A stretch of DNA of 59,882 bases, from assembly GCF_000226955.1 (NCBI RefSeq), contig NZ_AGFU01000003.1, forward strand, positions 1 through 59,882, read 5' to 3'. The translations under genes were made by a program, and so were the position numbers. The notes under the pieces were generated by a model. The model worked only from the letters and a program-made list of their open reading frames with translations, did not search any database and was not told the origin of the DNA. This stretch comes from Sphingomonas elodea ATCC 31461. GTDB lineage: Bacteria; Pseudomonadota; Alphaproteobacteria; Sphingomonadales; Sphingomonadaceae. Shown piece by piece: positions 17,374 to 25,554 of the stretch (position 1 is the first letter of the stretch; the number at the start of each line of letters is the position of its first letter).

Positions 17374-17916
17374 ATGCCCGAACCGTCCCGTTCCAAGCCA
17401 CCGCTCGTCGCCGCCGATCTCGACCGGCTGGCGCTGCGCTATGTCGAGCGCTTTGCCACCACCCGTGCGCGCCTGACTGCTTATTTGACCCGTAAGCTCC
17501 GCGAGCGCGGATGGGAAGGGGATATGCCGCCCGACCCGGAGGGCGTGGCAGAGCGGATGGCCGAGCGCGGCTATGTCGACGATCGTGCCTTCGCAGAGGC
17601 GCGGGTGCGCGCGCTCGCACGGCGGGGCATGGGCGCGCGTCGGGTGACGATGGCGCTGCGCCAGGACGGCATCGATGCGGAGGACACCGCCGATCTGGCC
17701 GAGGCGATCGCGGCGGATGCGCTGCGCAGCGCGCTCGTCTTCGCGCGTCGCCGCCGATTCGGACCTTTCGCTTCGAGCACGGCGGATCGCGAACTTCACA
17801 AAAAGCAAGTCGCCGCATTTTTACGGGCGGGGCATCCGGCTGAATTTGCGTTTAGAATATTGAGCATGGAACCGGGAGAGGATCCGGATGCCCTGTTCAC
17901 GACGGGACATTCCTGA
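17374..17916 (+). CDS. recX: RecX family regulatory protein
   Basis: 180 aa from ATG 17374. RecX three-helix repeats: LDRLALRYVERFATTRARLTAYLTRKLRERGW, then VAERMAERGYVDDRAFAEARVRALARRGMGARRVTMALRQDGI. Family members bind the RecA filament groove and limit recombinase activity. recA is not adjacent. An upstream in-frame start (17287) would add residues with no family similarity. The last ~45 residues (HKKQVAAFLRAGHPAEFAFRIL) follow the usual C-terminal repeat. Confidence 0.85.
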   Translation: MPEPSRSKPPLVAADLDRLALRYVERFATTRARLTAYLTRKLRERGWEGDMPPDPEGVAERMAERGYVDDRAFAEARVRALARRGMGARRVTMALRQDGIDAEDTADLAEAIAADALRSALVFARRRRFGPFASSTADRELHKKQVAAFLRAGHPAEFAFRILSMEPGEDPDALFTTGHS

Positions 17917-17982
17917 TCGCATAAAGCGATTCCCCTTCCGGGTAATGCTGTGTTAATGTTGCTGGCTTGGGGGATAACGATA

Positions 17983-18567
17983 ATGCGTGCTGAGCAACAG
18001 CTGGCGTCTGAACACTATCCGGTCGCATCGGAAGGGGAACTCCGGTTCGTGGGCGATTCCGAACTCGATGAGCGGGTGTATCGTGGGGTCATTAAGTGGT
18101 TCGACGTGACACGGGGCTTCGGCTTCCTCGTCGCCGACGATCCCACGGTGGGCGATATCCTGATCCATTTTTCGGTATTGCAGGATCATGGCCGCCGCAG
18201 CCTTCCCGAAGGCGCGCGTATCGAATGCATCGCCGTCCAGCGGCAGCGGGGGCTGCAGGCGAAGACGGTGGTCTCGATCGACCTGAGCGAGGCGGTGGAG
18301 CCGGTGAAACGGCCCGTGGAGCGAGTGGAGCGGCTGAAACTGATCGGCGAGGCGGGTCCGTTCGAACCGGTGTCGGTGAAGTGGTTCAACCGGTTGAAGG
18401 GCTATGGCTTCCTGGTCCGTGCGAGCGATACCGCGGACATCTTCGTCCATATGGAGACGCTGCGCCGTGCCGGGATCGAGGAAGTCGAGCCGGGTCAGGC
18501 GCTGCGGGCGCGGATCGTCGGTGGCGACAAGGGGCCGCTGGCCGTGGCGGTAGAACGACCGCTCTGA
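17983..18567 (+). CDS. tandem cold-shock domain protein (CspA family)
   Basis: 194 aa with two cold-shock domains: residues ~33-95 ([18 protein letters not shown] with RNP1-like GFGFL, then DILIHFSVL) and ~130-192 ([18 protein letters not shown], then [13 protein letters not shown]). These OB folds bind single-stranded nucleic acid and act as RNA chaperones. Double-domain versions are typical of alphaproteobacteria. ATG 17983 follows GGGGGA by about 8 nt, which favours it over the in-frame ATG at 17950. A hairpin follows the gene. Confidence 0.93.
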   Translation: MRAEQQLASEHYPVASEGELRFVGDSELDERVYRGVIKWFDVTRGFGFLVADDPTVGDILIHFSVLQDHGRRSLPEGARIECIAVQRQRGLQAKTVVSIDLSEAVEPVKRPVERVERLKLIGEAGPFEPVSVKWFNRLKGYGFLVRASDTADIFVHMETLRRAGIEEVEPGQALRARIVGGDKGPLAVAVERPL

Positions 18568-18604
18568 CGCGGGCTGACTGTTCGAATAAACCGGCGGAAC
18601 GGCA

Positions 18605-18632
18605 ACAGGCGGGCCCATCGGGTGCCGCCTGT
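18605..18632 (+). terminator. possible terminator of the cold-shock gene
   Basis: ACAGGCGG/CCGCCTGT stem with an internal GCCC/GGGT pairing, followed by CTTGCATT. The stem is good but the T-run is poor. Confidence 0.45.
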
Positions 18633-18710
18633 CTTGCATTGCCCGCCCGTCCGGCTTGCGCAGGCGCTCAAAGCCGAAAGATGATATCGTCTTTATCGGG
18701 GGGCGCCGAT

Positions 18711-19126
18711 ATGCTGTCCTGGGTTCGCGCCCCCTGCCGCTCGCGCGCACAGCTTTCGCCACGCACAGGCCCGGTCGAGGTGTCGATCGAGGCGCCCGGC
18801 CCGCTGGGGGCGGTTGCCGGCACGCTGATCGTGCCCGTGTCGGGCGGGCCGGTGGTGCTGCTGCGAGGCTCGCGCCCCACCGATCGTGAGGGGAAGGGCC
18901 GGCTGCGCGCCCATTCCGACAGCACGAAGCTGCTCGGACCGGCGCTCGCCGCACAGGACATCGGATCGCGGCGGTTCGACAAGCGGGCATATTCGGCAGC
19001 AGGGCCGCGATCGCCGAATCGGACGACCGAGCCGCCAACCTCGCCACCTTTCGCGATCCCGCGCTCCCGCTGGCGCCCGGATTGGTCGAGGGCATCGTGG
19101 TTCCTTTTGGCGCATCCGGCACGCTG
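18711..19126 (+). pseudogene. decayed alpha/beta hydrolase gene (frameshift plus large internal deletion)
   Basis: From ATG 18711 the frame reads GPLGAVAGTLIVPVSGGPVVLLRGS-RPTDREG and later LGPALAAQDIGSRRFDKR, matching the N-terminal part of secreted alpha/beta hydrolases (GSGPTDRDG and RFDKRG motifs). Near 18983 one base appears missing: the next frame continues the expected motif as GIFGSRAAIAES. It then jumps to NLATFRDPALPLAPGLVEGIV, which resembles the C-terminal end of the same family. The nucleophile elbow and roughly the middle 150 residues are absent, so it cannot be active. The second frame runs on into the following NDUFA12 gene. Confidence 0.65.
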
Positions 19127-19210
19127 ACCGTACCTCCTTCTATCGCCAAGCGGCCTCCGCACGCATCCGAACCTTGCCGAGCCGCGCGCTTGGCGGTATC
19201 GGGCAGGGCC

Positions 19211-19603
19211 ATGGGACTTCCTTTTCCGATCTTCACCTGGTGGAACGGCGCCACGTTCGGCACTCGCATGGGACTGCGCGGCAAGACGCGCGTCGGCGAG
19301 GACTCGCTCGGCAACCTCTATTTCGAGGGTGGCCGCGACCCCAACGGCATTCCGCGCCGCTGGGTGATCTACAAGGGGTCCAACGACGCCAGTCGCATCC
19401 CGCCGGAATGGTTCAGCTGGCTGCACCACCAGATCGAGGGCGCGCCCGATGAGTCGCTGCCGCCGGTGCGCGCCTGGCAAAAGCCCGCCGAGCCCAATCT
19501 GACCGGTACCGAACTCGCCTATCGCCCCCCTGGTGCGCTCGAAAAGGGTGCGCAGCGCGCCCGCGCCACCGGTGACTACGAGGCCTGGACCCCCGACGCA
19601 TGA
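19211..19603 (+). CDS. NADH:ubiquinone oxidoreductase subunit NDUFA12
   Basis: 130 aa. Family signatures are FTWWNGATFGTRMGLRGKTRVGEDSLGN, YFEGGRDPNGIPRRWVIYKG, and PPEWFSWLHHQIEGAPDE. NDUFA12 is the alphaproteobacterial and mitochondrial accessory subunit of complex I that packs near the peripheral arm. The nuo operon is elsewhere, as is usual. It overlaps the DUF2155 gene by ATGA, a pairing common in alphaproteobacteria. The frame is open upstream into pseudogene sequence, but the conserved protein begins at ATG 19211. Confidence 0.95.
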   Translation: MGLPFPIFTWWNGATFGTRMGLRGKTRVGEDSLGNLYFEGGRDPNGIPRRWVIYKGSNDASRIPPEWFSWLHHQIEGAPDESLPPVRAWQKPAEPNLTGTELAYRPPGALEKGAQRARATGDYEAWTPDA

Positions 19604-20232
19604 GGGTTGCCGCGGCGCTCGCCGCGCTCGCGCTGGCCGGATGTTCGGGTGGCGGGAGCGGCAAGGGCGCCGCTGCCGGCGATAATGCCGGCGACGAACT
19701 GGTCATCACCGGCTCGGGCGACAATCAGGGTGTCGACACGGTTTCGGTCGGACCCGACGCGGCGACCGTCGATGCCGCCGCCACGCCGATGCGCGAGCGC
19801 ATCGCGGTGTTGGGCGTGCTCAACAAGCGCAACGGTGTCGAGCGCGAGATCACGCTGAAGCCCGGCCAGGCCGCCCGCATCGACGGGCAGGTCACGGTGC
19901 GGCTGCGCGCCTGCGAGCGCACCGCACCCTGGGAGCAGGATCGACTGACCGGCGCCTTCGTGCAGATGGACGTCCGGCGCGAGGACCAGCGCTGGCACCG
20001 CGTCTTCTCCGGCTGGCTCTACAAGGAACAGCCCGCGCTCAACGTAGTGCAACACCCGATCTACGACGTCTGGCCGAAGAGCTGCGCGATGACCTTCCGC
20101 GACACCGGGCCGGATACGGTGCCCGCCTCCGCTCCGGGTGCCGCGGGGGGCAGACGATCGACCGACCCGACAGGCAACGAAACGGCGCCGGCCGAGCCGG
20201 AAACCGCGCCGCCGCCCGCCAACGCGACCTGA
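19600..20232 (+). CDS. DUF2155 domain lipoprotein
   Basis: 210 aa. A short lipoprotein signal with lipobox LAGC (Cys15) is followed by a Gly/Ala/Asp-rich linker. The DUF2155 core (~62-165) contains AVLGVLNKRNGVEREITLKPG, VTVRLRACERTAPWEQ and FSGWLYKEQPALNVVQHPIYDVWPKSC. The tail is low-complexity Pro/Glu/Thr. The role of DUF2155 is unknown; it is probably anchored to the periplasmic face of a membrane. It is translationally coupled to the NDUFA12 gene (19600-19603). Confidence 0.85.
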   Translation: MRVAAALAALALAGCSGGGSGKGAAAGDNAGDELVITGSGDNQGVDTVSVGPDAATVDAAATPMRERIAVLGVLNKRNGVEREITLKPGQAARIDGQVTVRLRACERTAPWEQDRLTGAFVQMDVRREDQRWHRVFSGWLYKEQPALNVVQHPIYDVWPKSCAMTFRDTGPDTVPASAPGAAGGRRSTDPTGNETAPAEPETAPPPANAT

Positions 20233-20262
20233 TCGTCCGCTCGTCCGCGCGGCGGCGCCTCT

Positions 20263-20985
20263 CTACGACGTCGATTCCAGGAGCTTCGCGATCACCTTGC
20301 GCGAGAGCGGCACCGGCGCAGGCCCGGCGTCGCTTTCCGGCGCGTCGAGCGCGAAGAGGTCGGCCGTGGCAAGCGGCATACCGGCGCTGCCCAGCGCATC
20401 GGCGAGCAGCGCGACATAGTCGTCGCGCGGGATCTCGATCGCACCGAGCGAGGCGAGGTGATCGGTGATGAACTGGCAATCAAGCAGCCGGAAACCACCC
20501 GCTTTCAGCCGCGCGACCAGATGCGCGATCGCCACCTTCGAGGCATCGCGCACCCGCGTCACCATCGATTCCCCGAAAAAGGCGCGACCGAGGGCGAGGC
20601 CGTACAGCCCGCCGGCGAGCCGGTCGCCGTCCCAGCATTCGATCGAATGGGCGTGGCCCTGGCGGTGAAGCTCCAGAAAGGCGCGTTCGATCGTGCCGTT
20701 GATCCAGGTGTCCGGCCGGTCTGCCGCGGATTCGGCGCAAAGGCGGAGGATGCCGGCGAAATCCCGGTCCACGGTCACGCGAAAACGATCCGACAGGATC
20801 GTCTTGCGTAGCGAGCGCGCGCAGTGGAAACGATCGAGCGGCAGGACCCCGCGCAACTTTGGCTCCACCCAATAGACCGACTCCGCGTCCCGGGTATCGG
20901 CCATCGGGAACACGCCCATGGCATAGGCGCGCAGGACGAGTGCTGGATCGAGGTCCTTCGGGCGGGGGCGATGCCGGGTCACCAT
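20263..20985 (-). CDS. aat: leucyl/phenylalanyl-tRNA--protein transferase
   Basis: 240 aa. Family blocks: LVLRAYAMGVFPMAD, VYWVEPKLRGVLPLDRFHCARSL, TWINGTIERAFLELHRQGHAHSIECWDG, LAGGLYGLALGRAFFGESMVTR, and FRLLDCQFITDHLASLGAIEIPR. The enzyme attaches Leu or Phe to N-terminal Arg/Lys of proteins, marking them for ClpSA under the N-degron pathway. The start overlaps the end of the ParA-like gene by 7 nt, so the two are coupled. It is convergent with the DUF2155 gene. Confidence 0.95.
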   Translation of the reverse strand: MVTRHRPRPKDLDPALVLRAYAMGVFPMADTRDAESVYWVEPKLRGVLPLDRFHCARSLRKTILSDRFRVTVDRDFAGILRLCAESAADRPDTWINGTIERAFLELHRQGHAHSIECWDGDRLAGGLYGLALGRAFFGESMVTRVRDASKVAIAHLVARLKAGGFRLLDCQFITDHLASLGAIEIPRDDYVALLADALGSAGMPLATADLFALDAPESDAGPAPVPLSRKVIAKLLESTS

Positions 20986-21719
20986 CGCGGTACGCCGTCC
21001 GCGAGGAATCGTTCAACCACCTGCCACGTATCGTTGAAGGCGCGGGCGGCGGCGCTGCCGGGTGCGAAGGCGCCGACCGGCGCGCGCTGCACCGCGACCG
21101 ATTCAATCAGGCTCGCCATCGGGATCACCGGCCAGCCGGGCTCGCGAGCCAGGGCCTCGGCATGAAGCTTGCGGCGGCGATCGACCATCGCGTGGACCGG
21201 CAGCAGCGGCACTCTGGCACCGCGCCGGGCGAGATGCGCCGCGACCTCTTCGAATGCCCGCTGGGAGAGCGGCGAGGGCACGACCGGCACCACGATCAGG
21301 TCGGCGGCGCGCATCACCTGCTCGCTGGTCTCGGTGAGGCCGGGCGGGCAATCGAGCAGGATCCGGTCATAGTCGCTGCCCAGATCGCCGAGCAGCTTGC
21401 TCAGCCGCTTCTTCTTGTCGAGCGCGTGGAACAGATGGTCGAGCTGGCGCAGCGAGCTGTCCGCGGGGAGAAGCGCCAGCCGGTCGATGGCGGTTGCGCG
21501 GACCAGCCTGGCGGCGGGGGTGTCCTTGGAGAAGATCGCCTGGGCGGGGTGACTGCCGGGCGCGTCGCAGCCGAGCAGGAAACTGGACGCAGCCTGTGGA
21601 TCGAGGTCCCACAACAGGGTGCGTCGGGCCGAACGCATCGCCGATGCCCAGCCAAGGTTGATCGCGAGCGTGGTTTTACCGACGCCGCCCTTCAGGCTGT
21701 AAATCGCAACCGTCGCCAC
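20979..21719 (-). CDS. ParA-family ATPase (orphan)
   Basis: 246 aa. Deviant Walker A at the N-terminus (YSLKGGVGKTTLAINLG), Walker A' LLWDLDPQAASSFLLG and Walker B-like YDRILLDCPPGLTETSEQ. It fits MinD/ParA-type positioning ATPases. No parB, parS site or min partner is nearby, so it is probably not the chromosome-partition ParA. It overlaps aat by 7 nt and may share its transcript. Its cargo is unknown. Confidence 0.85.
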   Translation of the reverse strand: MATVAIYSLKGGVGKTTLAINLGWASAMRSARRTLLWDLDPQAASSFLLGCDAPGSHPAQAIFSKDTPAARLVRATAIDRLALLPADSSLRQLDHLFHALDKKKRLSKLLGDLGSDYDRILLDCPPGLTETSEQVMRAADLIVVPVVPSPLSQRAFEEVAAHLARRGARVPLLPVHAMVDRRRKLHAEALAREPGWPVIPMASLIESVAVQRAPVGAFAPGSAAARAFNDTWQVVERFLADGVPRW

Positions 21720-21748
21720 TGGAGTCTCCTCGGGCGTGAAGCTGGCAT

Positions 21749-21788
21749 GAAAAAAGCCCGGCGGAAATACCGCCGGGCTTTGTTTTTT
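21749..21788. terminator. bidirectional-looking terminator behind the MliC-like lipoprotein gene
   Basis: An 11-bp perfect stem AAGCCCGGCGG/CCGCCGGGCTT with an AAATA loop (21754-21780) has T-runs on both strands. For minus-strand transcription it separates the lipoprotein gene from the ParA gene. Confidence 0.88.
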
Positions 21789-21821
21789 GCGTTGCAGCGG
21801 GCATGCGACCCGCCTGCGGGC

Positions 21822-22211
21822 TCAGGCCTTGCAGGTGTGGACCGAGCCGTCGGCCAGGGTGATCTTGGCTGCCTTGGCGTCGCCGTCGAGCTTGTAGCCG
21901 CCTTCGCCGACATAGGGCTTGCCGGCTTCCGGCGCGTTGAGCAGGACCGACTTCATCGAATCCTTCTTCTCGCGCAGCGAGGCCATCTTGCCGCCCTTGA
22001 AGAAGTCGACGAACAGCAGCGTGTTGCCCGGCTGGCAGCGGAAGCTGACGGTCGCTTCGATCGTCGGCGGCGCTTCGACCGGCGCGGCGTTGGCGAGCTG
22101 CGACGCCATGGGATCGGGCGCGCGGCTGTCGACCACTTCCGGCTTGTTGTTGCAGGCGCCGAGCGAGAGCAGCGCCGCGGCGGCGAGGGCGAGGGGGGAG
22201 GCGTTTTTCAT
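21822..22211 (-). CDS. small lipoprotein, MliC-like
   Basis: 129 aa. Signal with lipobox LGAC (Cys20), a short linker, then TIEATVSFRCQPGNTLLFVDFFKGGKMASLREKKDS and a C-terminal YVGEGGYKLDGDAKAAKITLADGSVHTCK. The two cysteines and the pattern of a ligand-like beta-barrel with SG/EGGY and closing C resemble MliC lysozyme-inhibitor lipoproteins. The assignment is by pattern only. It is a single-gene unit with its own terminator. Confidence 0.6.
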   Translation of the reverse strand: MKNASPLALAAAALLSLGACNNKPEVVDSRAPDPMASQLANAAPVEAPPTIEATVSFRCQPGNTLLFVDFFKGGKMASLREKKDSMKSVLLNAPEAGKPYVGEGGYKLDGDAKAAKITLADGSVHTCKA

Positions 22212-22429
22212 AGCGTAGGGTGCTTTTCCTCAGGCGGTAATCATCGTCAAGCGAAAACGGGGTACAAGGTCTCATACCATGGTGCAGCGCAACGGGGTGG
22301 ACGCAATGTTGCGCTTGCTGGAAACATTGCGGCAGCCGGGAACAGTGCAGAGGGCAGGTGCAGCACGCCGTTTACCCTGCTTGACCGCGCCGCGGCGACT
22401 GCGCAGGGAAGTCGGGCGAGGAGAGTGGA

Positions 22430-22945
22430 ATGAAGCCGAGCCTGTGCTGGATCCTGGTGCCGCTGGCCCTGCTGGGCGCGTGCGGCGGAACGCCCACCGA
22501 GAATGCCGCCGACGATCCCGCCAATGCGGCGGTGCAGCCCGGGCCGATGCTGGGCAGCGTCGATCTTTCCCGGCCGTTGCAGCTGCGGGGCGGGGCCCTG
22601 GAAACCGGCTGGCGGATCGATCTTGCGCCGGGGCGCATTCTCTATCGGCCGGCCGACGGCAAGCCCGTGCCCTTCTATCCGATTTCCCCGCAGCTGACGG
22701 ACGGCAAGGCGGTCTACCCGACCGAGACCCCGGACGGGGCGCCGGTGACGATTACGCTGCGGCCGGGCACCTGCGGGGACGGCGGAGTCGTCCTCGCCGA
22801 GGTGCGGATCGGTGCGCGCGTCCTCGAAGGCTGCGGCCATCCCCAGACGATCGAGCAGGTCCACCGCGACATGTACAACGAAGCGCTCGCCGTTCCCTAT
22901 GAGGCGGACAATGCCGGCAACGCCGTGGGCAACACCGCGGACTAG
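22430..22945 (+). CDS. hypothetical lipoprotein
   Basis: 171 aa with a lipoprotein signal (LLGAC, Cys18) and an Ala/Asn-rich linker. The body has LETGWRIDLAPGRILYRPADG and a C-terminal block APVTITLRPGTCGDGGVVLAEVRIGARVLEGCG. The block resembles the COG3650/META-like fold often found in proteobacterial lipoproteins. No function can be assigned. Its TAG stop overlaps the TAG of the convergent histidine kinase gene within 4 nt, so antisense interference at the 3' ends is possible. Confidence 0.7.
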   Translation: MKPSLCWILVPLALLGACGGTPTENAADDPANAAVQPGPMLGSVDLSRPLQLRGGALETGWRIDLAPGRILYRPADGKPVPFYPISPQLTDGKAVYPTETPDGAPVTITLRPGTCGDGGVVLAEVRIGARVLEGCGHPQTIEQVHRDMYNEALAVPYEADNAGNAVGNTAD

Positions 22946-24294
22946 AGGGCGACTTCGGCCGGTTCCAGGATGGCGGGCAGGGTGAAAGCGAAGGTGGCGC
23001 CGCCGCCCGGCGTATCCTCCACCCAGATACGGCCGCCATGGCCCTCGATCAGATGGTGCGAGATGGCGAGGCCAAGCCCCATGCCGCCGGGCTTGTCGCC
23101 CTTGCCCAGGCCCGGCTGGAACAGGCTGGGCTGCACCTCCGGCGAGACGCCGCAGCCATTGTCGATCACCCGCACCACCACCGCGCCCGGCCCGTGTGCC
23201 CGGGTGGCGACGGTCACCGCGGCATCCGTCCGCCCGATACACGCCTCGCCGGCATTGCGCAGCAGATTGGCGAGCACCTGCGCGATCTGGACATTGTCGA
23301 ACCGGGCGTGGCGCGCGTCGTCGCCGAGATCGAGATGCACCCGCGACAGCAGCTGTGGCGCAGCGGCGCGGACCAGCAGCACCGCGTCCTCGATCACCGG
23401 AGCGAGCGCGCGGTCTTCCAGCATCAGGTCGTTGTGGCGGACCATCCGGCGGATGCGGCGGATGATCTCGCCGGCGCGGTGCATCTGTTGCTCGGCGGAA
23501 ACCGCCAGGGCGCGCGTGGACTCGGCGCTGTTGGGCGAAAGGCGCAGCGCTGCCAGATAGTTGGCCGCGGCGGCCAGCGGCTGGTTGAGTTCGTGCGCAA
23601 CGGTGGCGGCGATCGAACCCAGCGCGCTCGCCCGGGTGAGCTCCAGCATCTGCCGCTCGATCGCGCTGCGCTCGGCGAGCATGCGGTCGCGCTCCTGCAG
23701 GCGCGCGCGGAGCTCGCGGTCGACGCCGATGCGGTGGTCGGCAAGGGTCACATAGCTCGACAGCGTCTGGAGAAAGCGGATCTCGGCGTCGCTGAAGCGG
23801 GGGCGGCAGCGTCGCCCGAAGGCGAGCGTGCCAAGCAGCCTGTCCTTGTGGAGCAGTGGCGTGCCGTAGAAGGCGTCGATCCCCATGCCCTTGGCCACGG
23901 CATGGCGGGGATCGTCCGAGCGCTGGATGTTTTCGCCGATGGATACGCGCCGCTCCTGCGCGAGCACGCTGCACACCGAATGGCCGATGCCGATGCGGCG
24001 CCAGTCCGCCATCTTCGCTTCGTCGACGCCGCCCCAGGCGACCAGGTCCAGCATCTCCGCCGCCTCGTCAAAGGCATAATGGAAGAAGACGTCGAGCTGG
24101 AGGGCATTGCGGATCTGGGCGAAGATGCGATCGAGCGCGGGGGCAAGGTCTTCGGCCTGGAGCAACTCGCTGGCGGTATCGGCCAGCAGTTCGAGCAACT
24201 GGCGGTGCCAATGGTCCTCGCTGCCGGTCTCGCAGGCCTTGGCGCTATCGCGGGAGAGGTCGCTGCAGTCCAACATGATATGATTGCTCGACAA
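22942..24294 (-). CDS. GAF-domain sensor histidine kinase (soluble)
   Basis: 450 aa with no transmembrane segment. GAF domain (~35-185: ALDRIFAQIRNALQLDVFFHY, GIGHSVCSVLAQERRVSIGENI, FYGTPLLHKDRLLGTLAFG), a coiled linker, the H-box ATVAHELNQPLAAAANYLAALR with the phosphorylated His near 234, then HATPase_c with N-box LANLLRNAGEAC, DNGCGVSPEV and GMGLGLAISHHLIEGHGG. It belongs to the FixL/DctB-like HisKA group. No response regulator is adjacent, so it is an orphan. A perfect 16-bp palindrome lies just upstream. Confidence 0.92.
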   Translation of the reverse strand: MSSNHIMLDCSDLSRDSAKACETGSEDHWHRQLLELLADTASELLQAEDLAPALDRIFAQIRNALQLDVFFHYAFDEAAEMLDLVAWGGVDEAKMADWRRIGIGHSVCSVLAQERRVSIGENIQRSDDPRHAVAKGMGIDAFYGTPLLHKDRLLGTLAFGRRCRPRFSDAEIRFLQTLSSYVTLADHRIGVDRELRARLQERDRMLAERSAIERQMLELTRASALGSIAATVAHELNQPLAAAANYLAALRLSPNSAESTRALAVSAEQQMHRAGEIIRRIRRMVRHNDLMLEDRALAPVIEDAVLLVRAAAPQLLSRVHLDLGDDARHARFDNVQIAQVLANLLRNAGEACIGRTDAAVTVATRAHGPGAVVVRVIDNGCGVSPEVQPSLFQPGLGKGDKPGGMGLGLAISHHLIEGHGGRIWVEDTPGGGATFAFTLPAILEPAEVAL

Positions 24295-24304
24295 TGACGG
24301 TATT

Positions 24305-24320
24305 GCATCTGCGCAGATGC
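24305..24320. promoter_or_regulatory. perfect palindrome upstream of the histidine kinase gene
   Basis: GCATCTGCGCAGATGC lies 10 nt upstream of the kinase ATG on the minus strand. At this position it is either an operator in the leader or the start of a 5' hairpin. No matching regulator is known. Confidence 0.4.
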
Positions 24321-24385
24321 CCCTATTCCGTATTGCTACTTGGTCTTAACTGCCCTGATGCGGCGGTTCTGATGGTTCGCTATTG

Positions 24386-24892
24386 CTAAGCGTTATCATC
24401 CAAACAGGCGCATAGCGCGGTCCAGGCCGGCAGCTTGGCGGCGAGGCCGACGGTGTGCAGCGGGCTCGACGAGGGCAAGCATAGGATCGCGTAGTGGGCG
24501 GCAGCGGCGCCGAGCTGGCGCAGGCCGTGGCGGTGCGCGGTGGCGCCGTTGAACGCGATCGCGCGCAGATCGGGCAGGGTGGCGGCAAGCGCGGCGATGT
24601 CGTGCGGCGCGACATCGCGGATCGCCGCGTCCGTGCTCCCCGGCCGGGTCGCGCTGGCGACCACGTCCCACAGTCCGATCCGCGCGGCGCGGAGTGCGGC
24701 GAGGCGCGCGTCATAGGCGAGCGCGGCGAGGTCGCAACCGGCGGCGGGGGAGAGCAACTGCCAGAACTGGTTCTGCGGATGCGCATAATAGCGCTCCGCC
24801 GCCAGCGACCGCTCGCCGGGCAGCGAGCCGAGCACCAGCAGGCGCGTATCGGGCGCGACGATGGGCGGGAAGCTGTGCTTGCGCTCGGGCAT
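24386..24892 (-). CDS. uracil/hypoxanthine-DNA glycosylase family protein
   Basis: 168 aa starting MPERKHSFPPIV. Motif 1 is LVLGSLPGERSLAAERYYAHPQNQFW, GLWDVVASATRPGSTDAAI follows, and motif 2 is CLPSSSPLH. This is the pattern of the DNA-deoxyinosine/uracil glycosylase group (UDG family 6-like), where the family GS-PG and SS-SP-H signatures line the base pocket. It would start base-excision repair of deaminated bases. The frame is open 48 codons upstream, but that part is low-complexity Pro-rich sequence outside the family. Confidence 0.82.
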   Translation of the reverse strand: MPERKHSFPPIVAPDTRLLVLGSLPGERSLAAERYYAHPQNQFWQLLSPAAGCDLAALAYDARLAALRAARIGLWDVVASATRPGSTDAAIRDVAPHDIAALAATLPDLRAIAFNGATAHRHGLRQLGAAAAHYAILCLPSSSPLHTVGLAAKLPAWTALCACLDDNA

Positions 24893-25107
24893 GGGCGTGG
24901 GTGTAGGGACGGGGGCGGGGCACGGGAAGGGGGCGCAGCCGCATCCCGCAGCACCGGCTGGCGAGGAGGTCTTTGGCGTAGGCTGGGGTTCCGCCCACGA
25001 CGGGGATAAAGAAATTCGCACGCGCGAACAGGACATACTGGAAGTTCCCTCCCCAAACGGTCATGCTGTGCCGGTCCAACCCGTGTTCTGTCGCGATCGG
25101 AGCCGAG

Positions 25108-25551
25108 ATGACGCAACCTTCGTCTGGTGACTTGTGGGCCGAGAGCTGGCGCCCCTGGATCAACGCGGCATTCGCGCCGCAGAAGCTCTGGCAGTCGATC
25201 AATCCCGGCTGGACCTTCGGCAACATCACCATCAACGAGCAGAATTCGAGCGCGCCGCAGACGGAGCAACGCATCCTCTCCCAGGAAAGCTACGGCCGGC
25301 AGATCGGCAAGCTGCTGGATGCCGTCGCCGTGCTGGTCGAACGACAGCCCGATCATGCCGAGAACCCCGCCTTCGCGGCCATCGCCGACCTCGCTGCGCG
25401 GATCGATCGGATCAAGCACGAAGCCGCCGCCGATCGCATCGAGGGGTTGCGCCACGACCTGGCGTTGCTGCGCGCGTCGGACCGGCCCGAGGACCAGGCG
25501 GCGTTCGCGGCCAGCATCGAGGCGTTGCGGGCGCTGCTGCGGGAGCATTGA
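25108..25551 (+). CDS. hypothetical protein (WRPW-containing N-terminus)
   Basis: 147 aa from ATG 25108 with GGAG 9 nt upstream. The N-terminus has LWAESWRPWINAAFAP and PGWTFGNITINEQNSSAP. The rest is helical (YGRQIGKLLDAVAVLVERQ, FAAIADLAARIDRIKHEAA, LRHDLALLRA). There is no signal peptide and no membrane segment. It precedes the DUF962 gene by 3 nt, so they are co-transcribed. I do not recognise the family. Confidence 0.72.
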   Translation: MTQPSSGDLWAESWRPWINAAFAPQKLWQSINPGWTFGNITINEQNSSAPQTEQRILSQESYGRQIGKLLDAVAVLVERQPDHAENPAFAAIADLAARIDRIKHEAAADRIEGLRHDLALLRASDRPEDQAAFAASIEALRALLREH

Positions 25552-25554
25552 GCC

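Noticed and set aside
20979-21719. Chromosome partition parA
   Set aside because: No parB or parS nearby and the neighbour is aat; called only ParA-like.
24893-25107. Minus-strand frame with MTVWGGNFQYVLF as an N-terminal extension or separate gene before the DNA glycosylase
   Set aside because: It runs out of frame into the glycosylase, has no ribosome site or known domain, and passes through simple GGGCG-rich sequence.
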